The translations under genes were made by a program, and so were the position numbers. From contig NW_023501090.1 in assembly GCF_014066305.1 (NCBI RefSeq), forward strand, positions 62,001 through 126,000: a stretch of DNA of 64,000 nt, given 5' to 3'. Under the pieces are notes generated by a model, which saw only the letters and a list, made by a program, of their open reading frames with translations, had not been told where the DNA came from and did not search any database. The DNA comes from Letharia columbiana. Its lineage: Eukaryota; Ascomycota; Lecanoromycetes; Lecanorales; Parmeliaceae. Shown piece by piece: positions 1-11,000 of this stretch. The first letter of the stretch is position 1, and the number at the start of each line of letters is the position of its first letter.

Positions 1-133
1 CCATGACGGTGGAGTAATTTAGTAATTTTTGCACTAGTTCCCACTGTTCACCTCGCATTGGTGGTGAGTCTTCGATCAGAAAGACCTTATTGTAACGCTC
101 GAGAATGCTGGACCGGTCTTCTACTGCATGTCA
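1..133 (-). CDS. Possible VWA-domain protein fragment at window edge
   Basis: Read leftwards on the minus strand, bases 130 to 1 are open and encode ILERYNKVFLIEDSPPM, then RGEQWELVQKLLNYSTV. This resembles the first strand and metal-site region of fungal von Willebrand factor A domains, which usually read like 'FDTVFLIDDSGSM'. Here the MIDAS serines are replaced by prolines, so the site would be degenerate. The reading frame is closed on its 5' side by TGA at 133-131, although a proline-rich stretch in the same frame continues upstream of that stop. The gene is either broken by a nonsense change or spliced there, and it runs off the left edge. The family call rests on about 30 residues. Confidence 0.35.
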
Positions 134-1147
134 CTCCTCATGTACTGGGGTTGGAGGAGGTGCTGGGATGATTGTCGGACGAGAGCGCGCGTTCCCTAGT
201 GCTATTAGCGTAAGTAAGTTACACGCGACATCGTGCATTCCAGGTTGGTTGTGGGAGACCTGTGATAGGGTTGCTAACATAGGAAAATACAAGTGTTCAT
301 GGCCTAGTTCAATCCTAAACGAGTGTAGGAATACGAGTAATTGATTGTATACAATATTACAAATGCATCTTTTCAGCGACTTGAACTATACTGGCAATCA
401 CTTGTTCACACACAAGTGCCCTGAAGATGAGAATACAGACTACACTAGCCACATATCATACGATTTTAAGCTCATGGTCGAAAGATATATTCCTAGTCCA
501 GAAGTTGTCCAGATGAGATGCATGGTTAGTTACAAAACACTACGCGGCAAACTAGATTGATCTGTCGATTTTCAAGTCGGCGGCCGCGTACTAGGAAATC
601 CACTACAAGTACACAAGATTCTGTCAAAGTGCCTGATGCTATCCAAAAATTAAATCATGAACCAGCCCTTCAAACCGCAGTTCCTTCTAATAATGACATC
701 CAGCTCTCATACAAGATCGGCATTTTCCTCAGAGGATGATCCGCTCTCAGGTTAGCTTCGTTGAGGTGTGAATTTCCTGAACAGACATCCAGCCTATGCG
801 CCTTTTTCATGCCCCAGTGTACGACCACATTATACAAAACAAGCACTGTCACTCGAAGGTTGACGACTACCCAATAATACGCACTTTACGCCTGTTAGAC
901 ACACAAGTCCTTCCTTACATGAAAATACGAAAACCCGAGCAACGAATTTCGCTAAAAAACAAATAAGACTCTTCAATACGTATCGCAAGGGAATAATTAT
1001 CCAACTTGTATGAAGATTTTGGGGAAAGATCATGTATGATACGCACTAAGCACTGCCTAACAGATCAACACGACCCTGAATTGCCTCTCTAATCCAGAAT
1101 ACTCAGTTTTAGCACCGCACCGACCTCTCCCATCCACCACGACCCCT
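134..1147. other. Intergenic, no gene recognised
   Basis: Only short open frames occur on either strand, none with a recognisable motif or convincing splice structure. Confidence 0.5.
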
Positions 1148-1531
1148 TCAGAGCACCAACGCACCAACAATTTGACCCGTCCAGAAATTGCCAAAACAAT
1201 TCAGCAGCACCCCTGGGATAGTGATGCCTACGTCACCACCCAAAATGAGACCCACAAAGAATTTCAACAAAATAGCCTTCATCAACCCCTTGAAAGAGAA
1301 GAGTACCTTTCCACTATCAACGAGACCCGCCCAGAATGCCAGGAAATTGAGCACTGTCACCACAAACACAGGGGCGAATTGCTCACCGCTCAAATGTTTG
1401 AAGAGAGCGAGGATGATATTGTCACTCGTGCCGGAACACTCGGGTTGGGTGACTTCAGTGGAGCCAGCGTAGCAGACGGGCTTCTTGGAGGATGAGCCGT
1501 ACGAGGGGGATGTTTGAGTGTGAGATGGCAT
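1148..1531 (-). CDS. Small hydrophobic hypothetical protein, 127 aa
   Basis: Single-exon frame starting at the ATG at 1531 (MPSHTQTSP) and ending with TGA at 1148-1150. A longer open frame extends upstream to 1699 but begins without ATG. Residues 1-38 are polar, Ser/Thr-rich and hold two cysteines. Residues about 52-71 (APVFVVTVLNFLAFWAGLV) and about 83-127 (ILLKFFVGLILGG, then IPGVLLNCFGNFW, then IVGALVL) are strongly hydrophobic and look like two or three membrane segments. The length and hydrophobic C-terminal half recall small fungal membrane proteins such as Pmp3, but I do not see the Pmp3 core motif, so no family is claimed. Function unknown. It is divergent from the gene at 2090. Confidence 0.55.
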   Translation of the reverse strand: MPSHTQTSPSYGSSSKKPVCYAGSTEVTQPECSGTSDNIILALFKHLSGEQFAPVFVVTVLNFLAFWAGLVDSGKVLFSFKGLMKAILLKFFVGLILGGDVGITIPGVLLNCFGNFWTGQIVGALVL

Positions 1532-1699
1532 GGTGATTGTTTCTGGCTTGTTCTTGGTGGTGCTTGAGGATTTCTTTTCTTTTCTATTTCTTTTTCTGCT
1601 TGAAGATTGTTGAGGTTGCTGAGGGATGTCTCTAGAAGAGAGGTCAGGTGGGCAGATACATCGATAAATACTCTCCCGCATATGAAAGAACAAATGCAT

Positions 1700-2089
1700 T
1701 CAGGCATAGTGAAAGGCTGTGATAGACATGATCATTGATGCCTAATTTCAAAGAAAAACTCAACAATGATATTCTTCATGTCATGAGGACGCAAATATCA
1801 TTGCGTTCAACAAAATTGGCCTACTCTTTCTTCAGAACAATGGAAAACCAAGAACATTATCATACAATGCGAATGACATAGCCAGATTTTCGTTTTGACA
1901 CAAAGCCGATAGAGACACAAGCTTTGTTCACTTAAAACAAGAGGGCCACAAACGATCCACAATCCCATTCTTCACCTCAAGCTCCTCCCTCTTTCCGCTC
2001 TCCATTAACACTATACACCTCAGCAGCACAACCTCTCAATCTCCGCCCTCCCTAACCGCACGACCACCTCCACAATCTCCTTTGCGGCA
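1700..2089. promoter_or_regulatory. Shared 5' region of divergent genes
   Basis: This stretch lies between the starts of the minus-strand gene (1531) and the plus-strand gene (2090), so it should carry both promoters. CT-rich runs precede the 2090 start, as is common in fungal promoters. No specific binding site is claimed. Confidence 0.4.
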
Positions 2090-2983
2090 ATGGGACCCAC
2101 AGCACTCAGATCCAAACCTACCGTCCACAACGGTGCCCTCCACAACGTGTACAAATCGCAACGATCCGACCGCTCTCGCCACGACGACGGCCGCCGCTCG
2201 CCCGTTTCTCCTATAGAATCGAACGGCGAAACGTGGAAGTACCCACCGCGCGCGCAAGCCCATCTGAAAGGACTGGGGCCTCTTCACGATAAACCCCACG
2301 GCGAAGCGCCCAAGGACCACTTCCGCTCCCGCCCAATGTCCTACTACGATGGCCTGCCCGCTTCACCGGAGCCAGATAACAAGGCAGTCTTCGCCGACCT
2401 TCCCGCCGCGCCTGCCAAACAGAGGCTATCCCGCCCCTTCGAGCAGCCGTATCCCACGTCTAATCAGGGGCGCCAGGCGCCAGGAAAGGGACAAACCTCC
2501 ACACCATCCGCTGCCGTACCGATGCACGCTAACTTGTCCCGCGCAGATTCTCGTCTTCGCCGCCAACCGGCCGGATTCTCGCATCCGAAGGCTCCGGCCC
2601 CGCTGGCGATTCCGCCGCCGGCCCACCAGTCAAAACGTCAACGCGAGCCGAGCCCCTATCGAGCAGACCAGGCTCCGGCACAGCGTTCCGTCCGTCATCA
2701 GGGAAAGCCAGTTTCCGGCCGGCGCCCGGCTCGTCATCAGGGGTGGAATCCGCTCCAGGAGCCAGCTCGTCAAAAAGGTACCGTTTATGTCCAGCGTAAA
2801 GATCAGCGTCGCGGTGACGACCTCGAACGGCAAGGGGGGCTCGCTCGCTCGAAGAGTCGGGCGAAAGACAATGATCCTGAGTACAAGTCTGGACGGAGAT
2901 GTTTCTTCTCTCTTATGGTTATGATGATTATAGTTATTGTTGTCGTTGTCGTTATGGTCGAGAAGAACAAGAGTCGAGGTTGA
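2090..2983 (+). CDS. Hypothetical tail-anchored basic protein, 297 aa
   Basis: Single-exon frame from ATG 2090 (MGPTALRSK) to TGA. The body, residues 1-270, is low-complexity and rich in Pro, Arg, Gln and Ser (for example QREPSPYRADQAPAQRS), with no globular domain that I recognise. Near the C-terminus residues about 272-289 (CFFSLMVMMIIVIVVVVV) form one strong hydrophobic segment followed by EKNKSRG, the layout of a C-tail anchor. An open alternative frame (2349-2924) is a GC-rich shadow. Function unknown. The start is the first ATG after a CT-rich leader. Confidence 0.6.
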   Translation: MGPTALRSKPTVHNGALHNVYKSQRSDRSRHDDGRRSPVSPIESNGETWKYPPRAQAHLKGLGPLHDKPHGEAPKDHFRSRPMSYYDGLPASPEPDNKAVFADLPAAPAKQRLSRPFEQPYPTSNQGRQAPGKGQTSTPSAAVPMHANLSRADSRLRRQPAGFSHPKAPAPLAIPPPAHQSKRQREPSPYRADQAPAQRSVRHQGKPVSGRRPARHQGWNPLQEPARQKGTVYVQRKDQRRGDDLERQGGLARSKSRAKDNDPEYKSGRRCFFSLMVMMIIVIVVVVVMVEKNKSRG

Positions 2984-3446
2984 TGGTCGGTGTGGAGGTA
3001 CTATAATGAGGGTGCTTGTATAGAGTATATAATGTGTCAAAGATCGCAATGCCTTTTCTTTAGATGTTACATGCAATAGGATAGGAGTATATATCAGAAG
3101 AAATGGTTTTATGGATCAAACGCTTCGGCTTGAATGTCTTCGAAGTGATAAAAGGACAAGCATCCCCGTCCATATCCTCGACAGATCCTACTCGCCCTGT
3201 CGGAGATAAGCTATGGATTATAGATGAGCTGTCAGTCCAGGTAATTTTCTTCCATAGACGAGTGTCCATCGCACTCAACAGATTGAGACAGGGGCTGAAC
3301 AGCGGGAGAGGGTCATTGTCCGAGTTAACGCCCGTGAACAGCCTCATATGAACGATATCATATATCCCTACCAATTCAAACGGTGGGTCCCCCACGGCAT
3401 CGGCAGTCAGACACGAGGAAGGCCTGCTAGGTACTGCTTCGTGGGT
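2984..3446. other. Intergenic, no gene supported
   Basis: Open frames exist on both strands (plus 3103-3351, minus 3060-3395), but neither shows family motifs. An upstream exon of the LigD-PE-like gene could lie here; I cannot place one. Confidence 0.35.
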
Positions 3447-4676
3447 ATGTCACCCAGTGCCACTATCGACTTCAGCAATATTGGTTTCATCCTGGTCTTT
3501 GCGTATGAGTCGATGGATGTCGTCTCCGCGTCCGCCAAACCGTCTGCACCTCTCTCAATTCATGCTTTCGAGGATCTCTACAAGCGAAACCAGCACGAGC
3601 ATGGGCGCCATTGGGTTATACATCAGCATGATCACCCCTGTTGCAGGCGTCCACTACGATCTAAGGCTGCAGATCAATGAGACGAGCTCGATCAGTTGGG
3701 CGATTATGTATGGGCTGCCGGGAAACGCTAATAGCAGGAGGTTGAGCAGGAATGCGACAGAGACGAGGGTGCATAACGTCTGGGTATGTGGATAGAGGGG
3801 AGCTCATTTCTACGGACTGGATGCTGAGCTTGTCGAAGAACCACCTCATTGAGACTGCTTCCGCGTCTACGGGGAGCCTACTCGTTTGGGATACTGGAGA
3901 ATACGAGATGCTGCCATATCATGAGAACATCGAGCAGGTGACCGATGACGAGCTGTCAGGCGACTCTGATGGGGATTGCAAACCTTCCTCGAACCTTTCG
4001 GACAGTGAAAAGCTTCACGCAGCTTTTCAAAACGTGAGGTGCCTCCTTTGTACATCCACAGCTCCGACGGTGCTAAAGCCAGCTCAGCGCAAGATTCGGG
4101 TTCGCCTCCTTGGGACCCGTCTACCACCAAGCTACACCTTGTCCATCCGTCTCCTGAGTTCGGAAAATCGCCATGAACAGCCTGCCAAACCATCCAGGAA
4201 ACGCCGTAGGAAAGTCTCCACGAATAGGCCTTTAGCACAAGCAACTCCGCCTACCTCTGATCTCGATGACGATGAGGTAGTGCCTGACGCTCACCCTGAA
4301 TCAATGGACGTATCTTTGTTAGCTTCTGAGCGCGAGATTGCGGAGCAGGAGGATGAGGGAAGTCCGCCTCACCAACACATATCCTGGCGCTACCAACAGC
4401 ATCGGCTCAATTCATCAACGAAGATGGTACCTTTCAATGGATCGGTACGCTTCTGGCTTTTGTCCGGTGCGGATAGGAAATCGTAGTAAAGGCGGCAGGG
4501 GAATGTGGATGAGGAGAAGGGAGGGTGAGAGGCTGCTGGGCTTCGAGCCGTTCTTTGTCATGGGCAGAGAACTGGAGAGAAGTGTGGTGACTGGCAGGAC
4601 TGCCGATGAGGTAATGGCTGATGAGGGAGTGCAGGGGTTTGTGGGGAGGAAAGGTTGGAGGCCCGTGACTGAGTGA
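3447..4676 (+). pseudogene. LigD 3'-phosphoesterase-domain protein, frame broken twice
   Basis: The product resembles the phosphoesterase (LigD_N) domain that trims 3' ends in bacterial LigD and that occurs as a separate protein in fungi. Conserved pieces, in order, are HWVIHQHDHP (frame A), PVAGVHYDLRLQINETSS and ISWAIMYGLPG then ETRVHNVW (frame B), an intron 3784-3838, HLIETASASTGSLLVWDTGEYE, an intron 4034-4087 (in frame, branch TGCTAAAG), RLLGTRLPPSYTL, then NTYPGATNSIGSIHQRRWYL and a C-terminal GRELERSVVTGRTADEVM block (frame C). HYDLR and the ETRVH histidine are expected active-site residues. Two single-base insertions break the frame: an extra C in the CCCC run near 3645 and an extra G in GGG near 4358. 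The start is unsure: ATG 3447 or 3513. Everything else is well preserved, so decay is recent or these are consensus errors. Confidence 0.75.
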
Positions 4677-5338
4677 AGCCACCTCGAACCAACGTGGTCA
4701 CGAACAACTTCGTAATTTAAGCAGCAGTATTGGAACTTTCAATGCGTAAGTCAAAGCCGGCTTTTGCACCAAGGGCCTCAGAAAATTGATCTTGGCCAGG
4801 GTGCTTCCCGTCTCCTGCAAAATCTGCGGTTTCTGGAGCCATAGACTCTTACCATTGGCACTGGTTGTCGGCCAGAACCGCCCAACATGATCAACTTTAC
4901 CGCCGGTGTCAGGGAATGTTTAATTCCGTGGCTTCACTCCTCTGCGAACCATCACCGGACTCTTCGCTGTCCATTACTTTACTCAGGGGCGCTAATGTCA
5001 GCTTCATCCGTTGCAGATTACCTCAAGAGTTATACGTTTCACCTTCTTTCATTTACGCTAACGCTCTTATATACTAACTTTAGTTAGACTATCTTCATGA
5101 TGCATCAGATCCTTATTCCATATGCAACCCATCGAAGGACTATCCCGTTTGTGCCGACTAGTAATATTCTTCAAAATCGGGGGAAGGTGCCTTGCGAATC
5201 GGAACCGCTCTTGGTCACTAGGTCCTCAGCCGCCCGAGCATGACCCCACGGTGGTGGTACGACGGTGCCCCCCTCTATTGATAGCTTGATGCATCCACAT
5301 TTACTTCGATTGTTGAACATTGTTCCGCACGAGACGCA
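4677..5338. other. Intergenic, nothing recognised
   Basis: No supported gene, RNA or repeat. The 3' part presumably holds the promoter of the gene starting at 5339. Confidence 0.45.
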
Positions 5339-7008
5339 ATGGCCAACGTAAGTGAGAGAGACTCATTGGCAGAACGCTTGGAGGGCCTTGCGCCTGCGAT
5401 AGAAGAGATTCGCAACATCTCGGGTACTGCTGGAGTCTCCATTGGGGTCTTGCATCAGCAAGAAGTCGTTACCACTGCGGGCTTTGGATACAGAGACATA
5501 CAAGCCAGGGAAGAGCCAAATGAAGATACTCTTTATTACATCGCAGCTCTCACCCAGTCGATAACCGCCTCTGGAATCGCTCTCTTGGTCGAGGATGGGA
5601 AGTTACATTGGGACAGCGCGATTTCCAATCTCGTTCCTAATTTTCAGCATCAGTCCCCGTTGATACACCATAACACTACCATTGGGGACATCCTAAGTCA
5701 CCGCACAGGTCTCGAGCGGAAGGTCAGCCTTTGGATGGGCGAGCACAGTTTGCCGCAGGTTACACGTAACAAGTTCACGAAGACGGCTGCGTATCTTGAG
5801 CCCGTCCACCAACTTGGGTCCGAGTTCCTCGAGAATAATTGGACCTACGGGCTGACGGCCCAGATCATCAAGCAGCAAAGCGGACAAGACTTCAGCGAGT
5901 TCGTTGAGCAGAATATCTTCAAGCCGTTGAATATGGAGCGAACTGGGCTCGCTGGGAGTCGCCCCTTCCCCCTTGATGTTGACAATTTTGCAGAAGCATA
6001 TATGTGCAATGGGGACACACCATACCGCTTACACAAGCCGCCTGTTGAGACCAGTCCAGAGCACGAAGCCACTGTTGGAATCAAAAGTTCGGTCAATGAT
6101 CTGATCAAGTACTACATAGCGCTCCTCAATGCCGCAAAGAAGAAGTTAGCTCAAGCGGGAGACATGAGCAGAGTTCGCCACTCAAGCAGGCACGAGAGCT
6201 ATTCAGACCTCACACACCAATGGAAAGGCTACTCCCTAGCTTTGGCAAGACAGAGTACACCCTGGGCTGGGCGCAGGTTATACTTCCCAGCGCCCTCGGT
6301 GCCTTAAGTGGCAACGCCGAGCTTGTGGCAAAAATGCCTCGTATAGGCGAAGGGCTAACAAATGCTCCGCTCGTCCTCTATCAGTCTGGCAGCTTGGGCG
6401 GCTATCAGTCGTCCGCCATCTTGATCCCTGACACGAGTTCGGCCATTGTCGTCCTCTCCAATACCCTTGCGAACCAGCATGCCGCAGACTGGATAGCACA
6501 AGCCGTACTTGAAGCGCTTCTCGACGTCCCACACCCCACCAACTTCGTGGCTCTAGCACGAGAGGCTGCAGCAGAGAACGCCATGCTCTTCTCTTACATG
6601 CGTCAAGTCATGGTTGCTGAGCGCGTTTTCGGGACCACATGTCGAAGCCTCGATACTTACGTTGGCATCTACGACAACGCAGTCAAGACATTCAGACTCG
6701 AAGTATCCTCTGGCGAAGCAGGACTGAGGATCTCCTTCAACAGCAGTCGTGATTGGTATAAGCTGAAGCACTACCATTACGACACTTTCTCTTTCGAGAT
6801 GAACTACCTGGACTTCTTGAAGAAAGAGATGCGGCCGGTGACGTATTGGAGATATTTCCTGCTGGAGTTTCGTGAGAGCATAGAGGGGGCAGATGGGACC
6901 ATTGGGATCATTGTATGGAGGCCTGATCGCATGGTTGAGAAAGGCGAGGCATTTGTGAAGCGGACGGCTGCTGAAGGAGTGGCGGAGGCCTCGCGAGCGG
7001 TGAGCTGA
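5339..7008 (+). pseudogene. Beta-lactamase-fold (serine hydrolase-like) gene, catalytic site lost, frameshifted
   Basis: ATG 5339 opens a frame with the beta-lactamase/transpeptidase fold: VSIGVLHQQEVVTTAGFGYRD (about residues 34-54), LYYIAALTQSITASGIALLVEDGKL, ILSHRTGLER, NWTYGLTAQII, and a second-frame part with FGKTEYTLGWAQ, VLYQSGSLGGYQSSAILIPD and SSAIVVLSNTLA. In active members the third string reads 'IGSxTKS'; here Ser and Lys of SxxK are Ala and Gln, and the usual YxN tyrosine is missing from ENNWTYG. At about 6163 the frame jumps by -1: after QAGD the conserved continuation EQSSPLKQARELFRPHTPM lies in the other frame, which fits a 1-nt deletion. The rest, about 550 codons, is open and similar in length to the family. 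It is a non-catalytic homologue that has also lost its frame, unless the indel is an error. No introns are evident. Confidence 0.8.
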
Positions 7009-8005
7009 GCGAGAGAATAGGTTCAAGGACTGGGAAGATATAATTCTAGTGACGCTAAATGCTGGGTGGGTAACTCTTTAGGATATAGCGGATGGGTCAT
7101 TGGGAGGGGTATCTTTGATCGAGGTGGTGTTGCAAGTTTTGGGCATTCAAAGGGGATCTACTTCGGTTTCTCAGGTCCACTGTTTTTCAAAGTTCCCAAG
7201 GCATCGGACTGGACGCTGCGATAGATCACCACTTACAAAGCTACGAAGCTTAGCAATCAGCAAAGTATAGTATTGGGCGACGAGACATCTGCTTGATTGC
7301 ATATCCAAGCCCCTAAGGAGTTGGAAATCGAGAGGCGAGGGCTCGAAACTCCGTGCCCATCTCCGTGCTCCGGGGTTTGACCATTTGACAACACAATCAA
7401 TAGCTCAAATCTCAGCTCTGCAGGCGGTAGTAGCTTCTCATCATGGGGCGTAGTACTAGTACAGCGACTCCTTGAGGTCTTCTATCTCCTCAGTATCTTA
7501 CTGACCCATTCCCCTTCATGCTCTGTGGATCTATACAAGTTCCGATGGTAGTATAGAGTCATTGCTGTCTACAATCTGCAGGCATTGCAGCAGCGCGGTG
7601 GTAGTACGAAATGTCAAACGGATGCGGCTTCCTCTTTGGGAAGTGATCTGCATCGAAGAAATACGCGCGATGACCGGAGGACCACTTTCGTCAACACACC
7701 GACAAACTCGACTAAGTAGTGACTCAGTCGCACTGCATATAAGCACGTTTGCCGTAAATCACTTCCCACCTCTCGGTGTTATCAATTCATATGAGTAACA
7801 CCTCGTTCAATTCAAGATATGCGGGTGACTCTTCAAAAACATGGCCATCCAAGCCCGTTCAACCTGACTCACACAAATACGACGATCTTACAATGACAAG
7901 AGCATGAGATCGAGTCTTTGCGTAGATGAATAAAGTATATTGATACCTTGAGGCAGAAATTTTTGCTCCCCACTTCCACGCTTTCTCGTCATTGGCTTGT
8001 CCCTC
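7009..8005. other. Intergenic, nothing recognised
   Basis: About 1 kb with only short frames on both strands. The last few hundred bases upstream of 8006 should include the promoter of the ABC transporter. Confidence 0.45.
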
Positions 8006-11000
8006 ATGGAGCGCTCCCCAAGCCCCTCCTCCATTGCTGGCTTGACTGCCTTGGTACTGGTATTCTTCACGTCTGTTCCGGCCTTCTCAAAACTCTTCAA
8101 GAGCGCGACATCAGAAGCGAGGGATAACGCACCTAATGAGACCTCCCACTTATACGAAGACGAAGATGGCATTGCCACCGAGGAGACACAGAAAGGATAT
8201 ACTGCAGTCTTGCCTAAGTACCTCGCTTTGTTGTGCTCGGTAATGGGATTCTCAGTCTCCATGGGCATAGCAGTATATACAACAGTCCATCCGAGGTTGA
8301 CACTATGCTTCGAGAATTGGCTGAGTGTCGGAACTTGGGTACGAATGCCGTCAAAACCCGTTGTTTATACTAATAAATGCTTCAACAGTCATGTCTCATC
8401 ATCCAGACCGCATATATTGCCTTCGAGCGTGACCCAATAAAGAGGTACAACTATGGTTGCCTGAATGCATTGGCCTATGCTTTACTGACTGCTGCTACCT
8501 GCATCCGCCTGGTGATGCTCCTCTCTTATCTGTCTTCGCCCTGGTCCAACGACGCCTTAATTTGGTCAGACGTGCTCCAAATATGTGCTGCGGTATCATG
8601 CTGTCTGTCATGTCTGAGCTTGCCTAGACGTCCTGTTGTCGAGGAAGGGGGTATGCTCGTCGACGGCCAGTACACCGTGTCGGCGTTCGGTCGGTATACA
8701 TTCACCTGGGCAGGGCTTACGCTCATTTTAGCAAGGAAGAAGAAAACTCTTGGCCTAGATGACTTACCGAATTTGCACGTGGAAGGGCGCTCCGCCTACC
8801 GTCAAGAATACCTCAGTACATTGAAAACAAAGGATCAGCTGTGGAAGACTTTGGTCTTCGCTCATCTTCCAGAACTTCTCTTCCAGGCTCTCTTTACAAC
8901 ATTGCAGTCCGTTGCACAGTTCGTACCTCAGCTCGTTCTGTATCAATTGTTAAAGCGCCTCGAATCGCAAACTAAAGGCACATTAGCGGGCGGGTCGACT
9001 TGGGGATTGGTAATTGCCCTTGGACTGGCCATTATACTCTCAGCCTGGACTCAGGCTTGGCTACATTGGATAGTTTTGGCTAGACTAGGACAGCCACTCC
9101 GGACTGAATTATCGGCTATGATCTTTAGCAAAGCCACCCGTCGTAAGGATGTGAAAGGCGTGCTACAACCCAAGCAGGCTACCGATGTTGATGCCGTGAA
9201 TGGAACCAGTATTCCCACTGCTTTTTCAGGAATCAACGACCAAAAGACCGCGGAAACACATCCGATGTCGGGTTCGACCCCGGGTCAAGCCGAAACTGCG
9301 ACGGCGGAAGACGCAGCAGAGGAAGATACTCAGAAGAGCCGTCAGAGCACCATCAACCTATTGGTAAGGCTTGCTCCCGTTATCGTACGCATACCAAATG
9401 GCTGAATACTCGTGGTGGCAGGGAGTGGACGCAGAGCGTGTCGCGGACTTTGCCACTTACTATTATCTGATTCCCCAAACAGTCGTCATGTTGACAGTCA
9501 GTATAGCGTTCTTGATCAAGCTGATCGGCTGGAAAAGCTTGCTCGCTGGACTATCTGTATTTGCGATCGCATTACCACTCAACATCTACACTTCGAAAAG
9601 CTACAGCGATGCCCAGGGGGACATCATGAAGGTCCGAGATCAGAAGATGATCGTCATTACCGAAGCACTCCAAGGCATTCGGCAAATCAAATTTTCTGCC
9701 CAGGAACAGCAGTGGCAAGAGAAGATCGGCAAGAAGCGTGACGAAGAGCTCGCAACACAGTGGAGGGTGTTTCGCTTGGATACGGGTCTACTTGCTATCT
9801 GGATTCTTGGACCGGTAATGTTAAGTGCTGTCTCTCTCTCCGTATATTCAGTACTCAACAGTGGTCTCTCGGCATCGGTGGCATTCACCTCTATCACGGT
9901 AATGGGATCGATGGAAGTTTCATTAGCTGTCTTGCCGGAGGTTATCGCGGATTGTCTGGAAGCCTGGGTGTCAGTCAAAAGGATCAATGAATACCTCAAA
10001 GCTCCAGAAAGGGACCCCTATATTATTTCAGGCGACGCCATTGATTTCAAGGATGCATCAGTTGCTTGGCCATCGGACTCACAGGAAGAGGATCCTGACC
10101 GTTTCATCCTGAAGAACATCAATGTCCGGTTCCCAAACAAGGAGTTGAGCGTCATCTCTGGCAAGACAGGGTCGGGCAAGAGCCTCTTTCTGGCGTCGAT
10201 CCTTGGGGAAGCAGACTTATTGGCTGGACAAGTCAGAGTTCCTCAAGCACCTTCTTTCGAAGAGCGCTTCGACAACAAGGCTAACAGAAGCGACTGGATT
10301 ATTGACCCAGCCATCGCATTTGTAGCTCAGATTCCTTGGATTGAAAATGCCACCATCAAGGATAATATTCTCTTTGGTCTACCTTTTGACTCTGGCCGCT
10401 ACAAGAAAGTGCTCAATTGCTGTGCTCTGGAGAAGGACCTGGACCTGCTCCCCGATGGCGAGCTTACTGACATTGGCGCCAATGGCATAAATCTCTCAGG
10501 AGGGCAGCGTTGGCGCATTTCGTTTTCGAGAGCTTTGTACTCACGGGCAGGCATCCTTGTCCTCGATGACATTTTCAGGTAAGGTTTCTGGAACCTTGCT
10601 ATAATATGATCAACATCCGCTAATGTTATAGCGCTGTGGATGCTCATGTCGGGCGGCAGCTCTTTGAGGATGCCCTGACGGGAGAGCTCGGCACTGGAAG
10701 GACACGCATCTTGGTGACCCATCATGTGGGCCTTGTCCTGCCCAAGACGGCGTACACGGTGGTTCTTGGTGAAGGTACAGTACAACATGCCGGCCTTGTA
10801 GAAGACCTGAAGGCCACCGGTGTGCTCGAAGAAATTATGAAGCAGCAACAAGAGGGTCATGCAAAAGATCTCAAGAAGAACGCAGAGGCGCTACAGCAAG
10901 CAGAACATGCAGCCAACGGTAGCCTCAGTAAAGTGTTATCACACGCCTCAGCCACGACGAACAAGATTGACGATGGTGAGCTGGACATCCAAGGAAAGGC

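Noticed and set aside
3440..3850. Minus-strand hydrophobic reading that looked like a broken membrane protein
   Set aside because: It is the antisense of the LigD-PE-like gene, whose plus-strand motifs and introns explain the region far better.
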